A stretch of 21,684 bases of DNA from Candidatus Kerfeldbacteria bacterium (GTDB taxonomy: Bacteria; Patescibacteriota; Patescibacteriia; SBBC01; CAIJZX01), in NCBI GenBank assembly GCA_016217865.1, contig JACRFO010000001.1:1-21684 (forward strand), given 5' to 3'. Below are positions 20,071-21,684 of this stretch, piece by piece. The notes below the pieces were generated by a model. The model made no database searches, was not told where the DNA came from, and saw nothing but the letters and a program-made list of their open reading frames with translations. Every line of letters begins with the position of its first letter. Within the stretch, counting starts at the first letter, position 1. The position numbers and the translations under genes are program-made.

Positions 20071-20802
20071 ATGAAGCAGATTGAAGCCCTCCGGGCCCTT
20101 GGATTAGCCCAGGCCGAAGCGGTCATATACATCGCCTTGTTACAAAACGGCGCCCAGCACGTGTCTGGCCTGGCGCGGCTTACGCGGCTGTACCGGCCGA
20201 CGATCTATCGAGCTCTAACGAGCCTTGAGCAGCGGCAGCTCCTCACAGAAGAAACCGTCGGCCGGAGAACGATGTATGCGGCTGAAGCTCCGAAAAACTT
20301 ACGTGGGGTGGCTGAAGCACTCACCCAGGGTGTCGCTGGCACGATTACTGAACTCGAAGCGCTCCGGCAACCGCAGGCTGTGCCGAGTGTCCGCACCTAT
20401 CATGGCCGAGCTGGTATCGGCCGGGTCTATGAAGAGATTGTGGATGCCACGAAGAGAGGCGGTGTGATCTATCGGTATGAATCACCGCGCGACCACCACC
20501 GGAGCAAAACCTACTATCCGCCGCGCTATCGGGAACGGGCAATTCGCGCACGGGAAATTGAGAAATTCGTGATCACGAACGAGAAGACGCATCGCAACCG
20601 CCGCAGTGTTCTCGAACGACTGTCACGATTTGTCCCAGCGAAAGTCGACTCGTTCGATTATGATGTGACGATGGTCATCTACAGCGGTGGCCTAGCAATC
20701 ATAGACTACCAAACCGAGACCGCAACCTTGATCGTCAACAGCCGGCTGGCGAATTTTCAACGGCAACTCTTCCGCCTTCTCTTCGACCAGTTGGGGCGGT
20801 AG
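20071..20802 (+). CDS. TrmB-like transcriptional regulator
   Basis: 243 residues. The N-terminal winged helix (about 1-70) has the TrmB family pattern LRALGLAQAEAVIYIALLQNGAQHVSGLARLTRLYRPTIYRAL, in the order helix, helix, recognition helix, wing. After a short helical linker (85-105), the C-terminal part (about 115-243) is an alpha/beta domain of the type found behind TrmB HTHs (YHGRAGIGRVYEEIVDATKRGG, VDSFDYDVTMVIYSGGLAIIDY). TrmB proteins often sense sugars, but the ligand here is unknown. The ATG at 20071 was preferred to upstream in-frame codons because those lie in the palindrome. It is monocistronic with a terminator. No adjacent target gene points to its regulon. Confidence 0.82.
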   Translation: MKQIEALRALGLAQAEAVIYIALLQNGAQHVSGLARLTRLYRPTIYRALTSLEQRQLLTEETVGRRTMYAAEAPKNLRGVAEALTQGVAGTITELEALRQPQAVPSVRTYHGRAGIGRVYEEIVDATKRGGVIYRYESPRDHHRSKTYYPPRYRERAIRAREIEKFVITNEKTHRNRRSVLERLSRFVPAKVDSFDYDVTMVIYSGGLAIIDYQTETATLIVNSRLANFQRQLFRLLFDQLGR

Positions 20803-20850
20803 AACCGTGGGTAGCTAGGGCTAAACCGGGTTAAGCGCGGTTCTTTTTTC
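20801..20850 (+). terminator. Intrinsic terminator after the TrmB-like gene
   Basis: AGAACCG (20801-20807) pairs with CGGTTCT (20838-20844), followed by TTTTTC. A shorter alternative stem uses AACCG at 20824-20828. The stem begins within the stop codon. Confidence 0.75.
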
Positions 20851-20892
20851 GCCTGGCGAAACCAGTAATTAACTCCACGTGGACTGTGTATC

Positions 20893-21234
20893 TTACGCCC
20901 CAAGTTTCTTCATGATCTCGGCGTTCAGTTTACTCCGCCAGGTTTCGGTCGCGTGAAAGAGATCATCACAGAACGCCGCAACGTCTTTGCCCGTCACCTC
21001 GAGGACGCTTTTGCCTTCCTTTGCGCCGGCTTCGAAGAGATGAAGCAGGTCTTCTAATGTAGCGAAACTTTCGTCTTGACTCCCGGACGAGGCGGAGAAC
21101 CGCCAGAGGTTCCACATGTACTCTTTGATTTCGTTGTAGACGAGCTGGTAGTCCCGTGGGAGTGCCTTCGAGCGCGCTTCTAATTGTTTCCAGGCTTTTT
21201 TATCGCCGATAACTTTCTTGAGGAAGCTATTCAT
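20893..21234 (-). CDS. DUF1048 family protein
   Basis: 113-residue helical, acidic/basic protein of the DUF1048 type: MNSFLKKVIGDKKAWKQLEARSKALPRDYQLVYNEIKEYMW forms the first helices in sequence, followed by LEDLLHLFEAGAKEGKSVLEVTGKDVAAFCDDL. DUF1048 genes are typically placed directly after a PadR regulator, as here, with an 8-base overlap; a partner or anti-regulator role has been assumed but is not established. No membrane segment. The segment between it and the convergent TrmB-like gene holds a TCCACGTGGA palindrome (20874-20883) and no other gene. Confidence 0.85.
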   Translation of the reverse strand: MNSFLKKVIGDKKAWKQLEARSKALPRDYQLVYNEIKEYMWNLWRFSASSGSQDESFATLEDLLHLFEAGAKEGKSVLEVTGKDVAAFCDDLFHATETWRSKLNAEIMKKLGA

Positions 21235-21556
21235 AACGTTTCTCCTTTAAGGTATGTAAAGTTGATGAAACAAATTTCCACTTCGTCCAAAAGAGGGCCA
21301 GTTCTTTCCGCCCGGCGGCGTTGAGGGAATAGAGTTTACGCGGGGGACCAACGTCGGACGGCTGTTTTTCGATGTCCACGAGTTTATTGGCTTCGAGGCG
21401 TAGTAGGATCGTATAGACTGTGCCTTCGACCACGTCGGTGAAACCGAGGTCGCGGAGCGAAGAGGTGATCACGTAACCGTATGTTTTCTTCCGGCTGATG
21501 ATGTCGAGGACGCAGCCCTCGAGGACGCCTTTGAGCATTTCGGTGATATTGTCCAT
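21227..21556 (-). CDS. PadR family transcriptional regulator
   Basis: 109-residue winged-helix regulator. The family signatures are all visible: LKGVLEGCVLDIISRKKTYGYVITSSLRDLGF in the N-terminal helices, EGTVYTILLRLEANKLV as recognition helix and following strand, and the wing with GPPRKLYSLNAAGRKEL. It is the short form without a C-terminal dimerisation extension. It likely represses its own operon with DUF1048. The ATG at 21556 is preceded by a 34-nt or a 6-nt leader, depending on which -10 is used. No ribosome-binding site is seen. Confidence 0.92.
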   Translation of the reverse strand: MDNITEMLKGVLEGCVLDIISRKKTYGYVITSSLRDLGFTDVVEGTVYTILLRLEANKLVDIEKQPSDVGPPRKLYSLNAAGRKELALFWTKWKFVSSTLHTLKEKRYE

Positions 21557-21568
21557 GTCGTGTGGATA

Positions 21569-21578
21569 ACTATATAGT
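21569..21578 (-). promoter_or_regulatory. Palindrome ACTATATAGT, probable PadR operator
   Basis: A perfect 10-bp palindrome 12 bases before the padR ATG. It includes a TATAGT -10-like box in the same position relative to the start codon as in the TrmB-like gene (12 bases). PadR proteins often bind AT-rich palindromes in their own promoters. Confidence 0.6.
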
Positions 21579-21596
21579 ATTACAGACTACTACTAC

Positions 21597-21625
21597 ATAG
21601 TAGCACCGAGTAGTTAGAGCGTCAA
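21597..21625 (-). promoter_or_regulatory. Promoter of padR-DUF1048
   Basis: On the minus strand TTGACG (21625-21620), 17-bp spacer, TACTAT (21602-21597), start about 21590. The -10 lies in a CTACTA-TG-TAGTAG inverted repeat. TATAGT at 21574-21569 is an alternative -10. Confidence 0.6.
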
Positions 21626-21684
21626 GGGTTTACGTACGACCTGTCAATTCCAACAGGAACAGCCGGTATCTAGTATTCGTGATA

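Noticed and set aside
1..21684. CRISPR array, rRNA genes, IS transposase or replication origin
   Set aside because: I saw no regularly spaced repeats, no rRNA sequence, no transposase other than the serine recombinase, and no cluster of DnaA-box-like sites.

Overview
The window is a 21.7 kb piece of a moderately GC-rich bacterial chromosome. It most likely comes from a Candidate Phyla Radiation (Patescibacteria) genome, probably a parcubacterial lineage. The reasons are inferential: the ribosomal operon runs S5 to L15 with a 4-base overlap and no L30 gene (loss of uL30 is a known CPR trait), the core genes are compact, and there are many small orphan genes. I cannot assign a genus.

Layout. 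1-2255: tail of a ribosomal operon, rpsE (cut by the window edge), rplO and secY. 2312-5734: adk, map, ruvX, a polyprenyl-phosphate sugar-1-phosphate transferase and a membrane-anchored DUF192 protein, packed with overlaps or gaps of a few bases. 5721-6380: rplU and a tiny proline-rich membrane protein, each with its own promoter, then a terminator. 6384-7645 (minus): ybaB, a Cys-rich small membrane protein and recR as one operon. 7659-13005: dnaB, a DnaQ-like exonuclease and a hemolysin III-type membrane protein, interleaved with four genes that carry strong Shine-Dalgarno sequences: three orphans and a deoxynucleoside-kinase-like P-loop protein. 13036-14858: a DrrA/DrrB-like ABC exporter.

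14869-19893 is accessory DNA around tRNA-Lys(TTT). It holds a broken tRNA-Lys look-alike split by a 95-nt hairpin-rich insert, the intact tRNA, and a 390-bp GIY-YIG element. That element ends in a 19-bp copy of the tRNA 3' end. After it come a two-gene HEPN module, a probable noncoding RNA with its own promoter and terminator, a large serine recombinase bracketed by two similar small proteins, and an XRE / winged-helix regulator pair. 20049-21625 holds a TrmB-like regulator and a PadR/DUF1048 pair, both with palindromes beside their starts.

Two gene-expression styles coexist. Most core transcripts have a -10 of TATACT or TACACT 6-9 bases before the start codon, often with a -35 exactly 17 bp upstream, so their mRNAs should be leaderless. 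The four orphan or accessory genes at 7659-12932 instead use TTGAC(N) promoters, a 5' leader and a strong GGAGG site; two of them end in a terminator followed by an A/T-rich inverted repeat. This contrast, the tRNA-associated GIY-YIG element and the HEPN/ncRNA/recombinase island are the most notable content.
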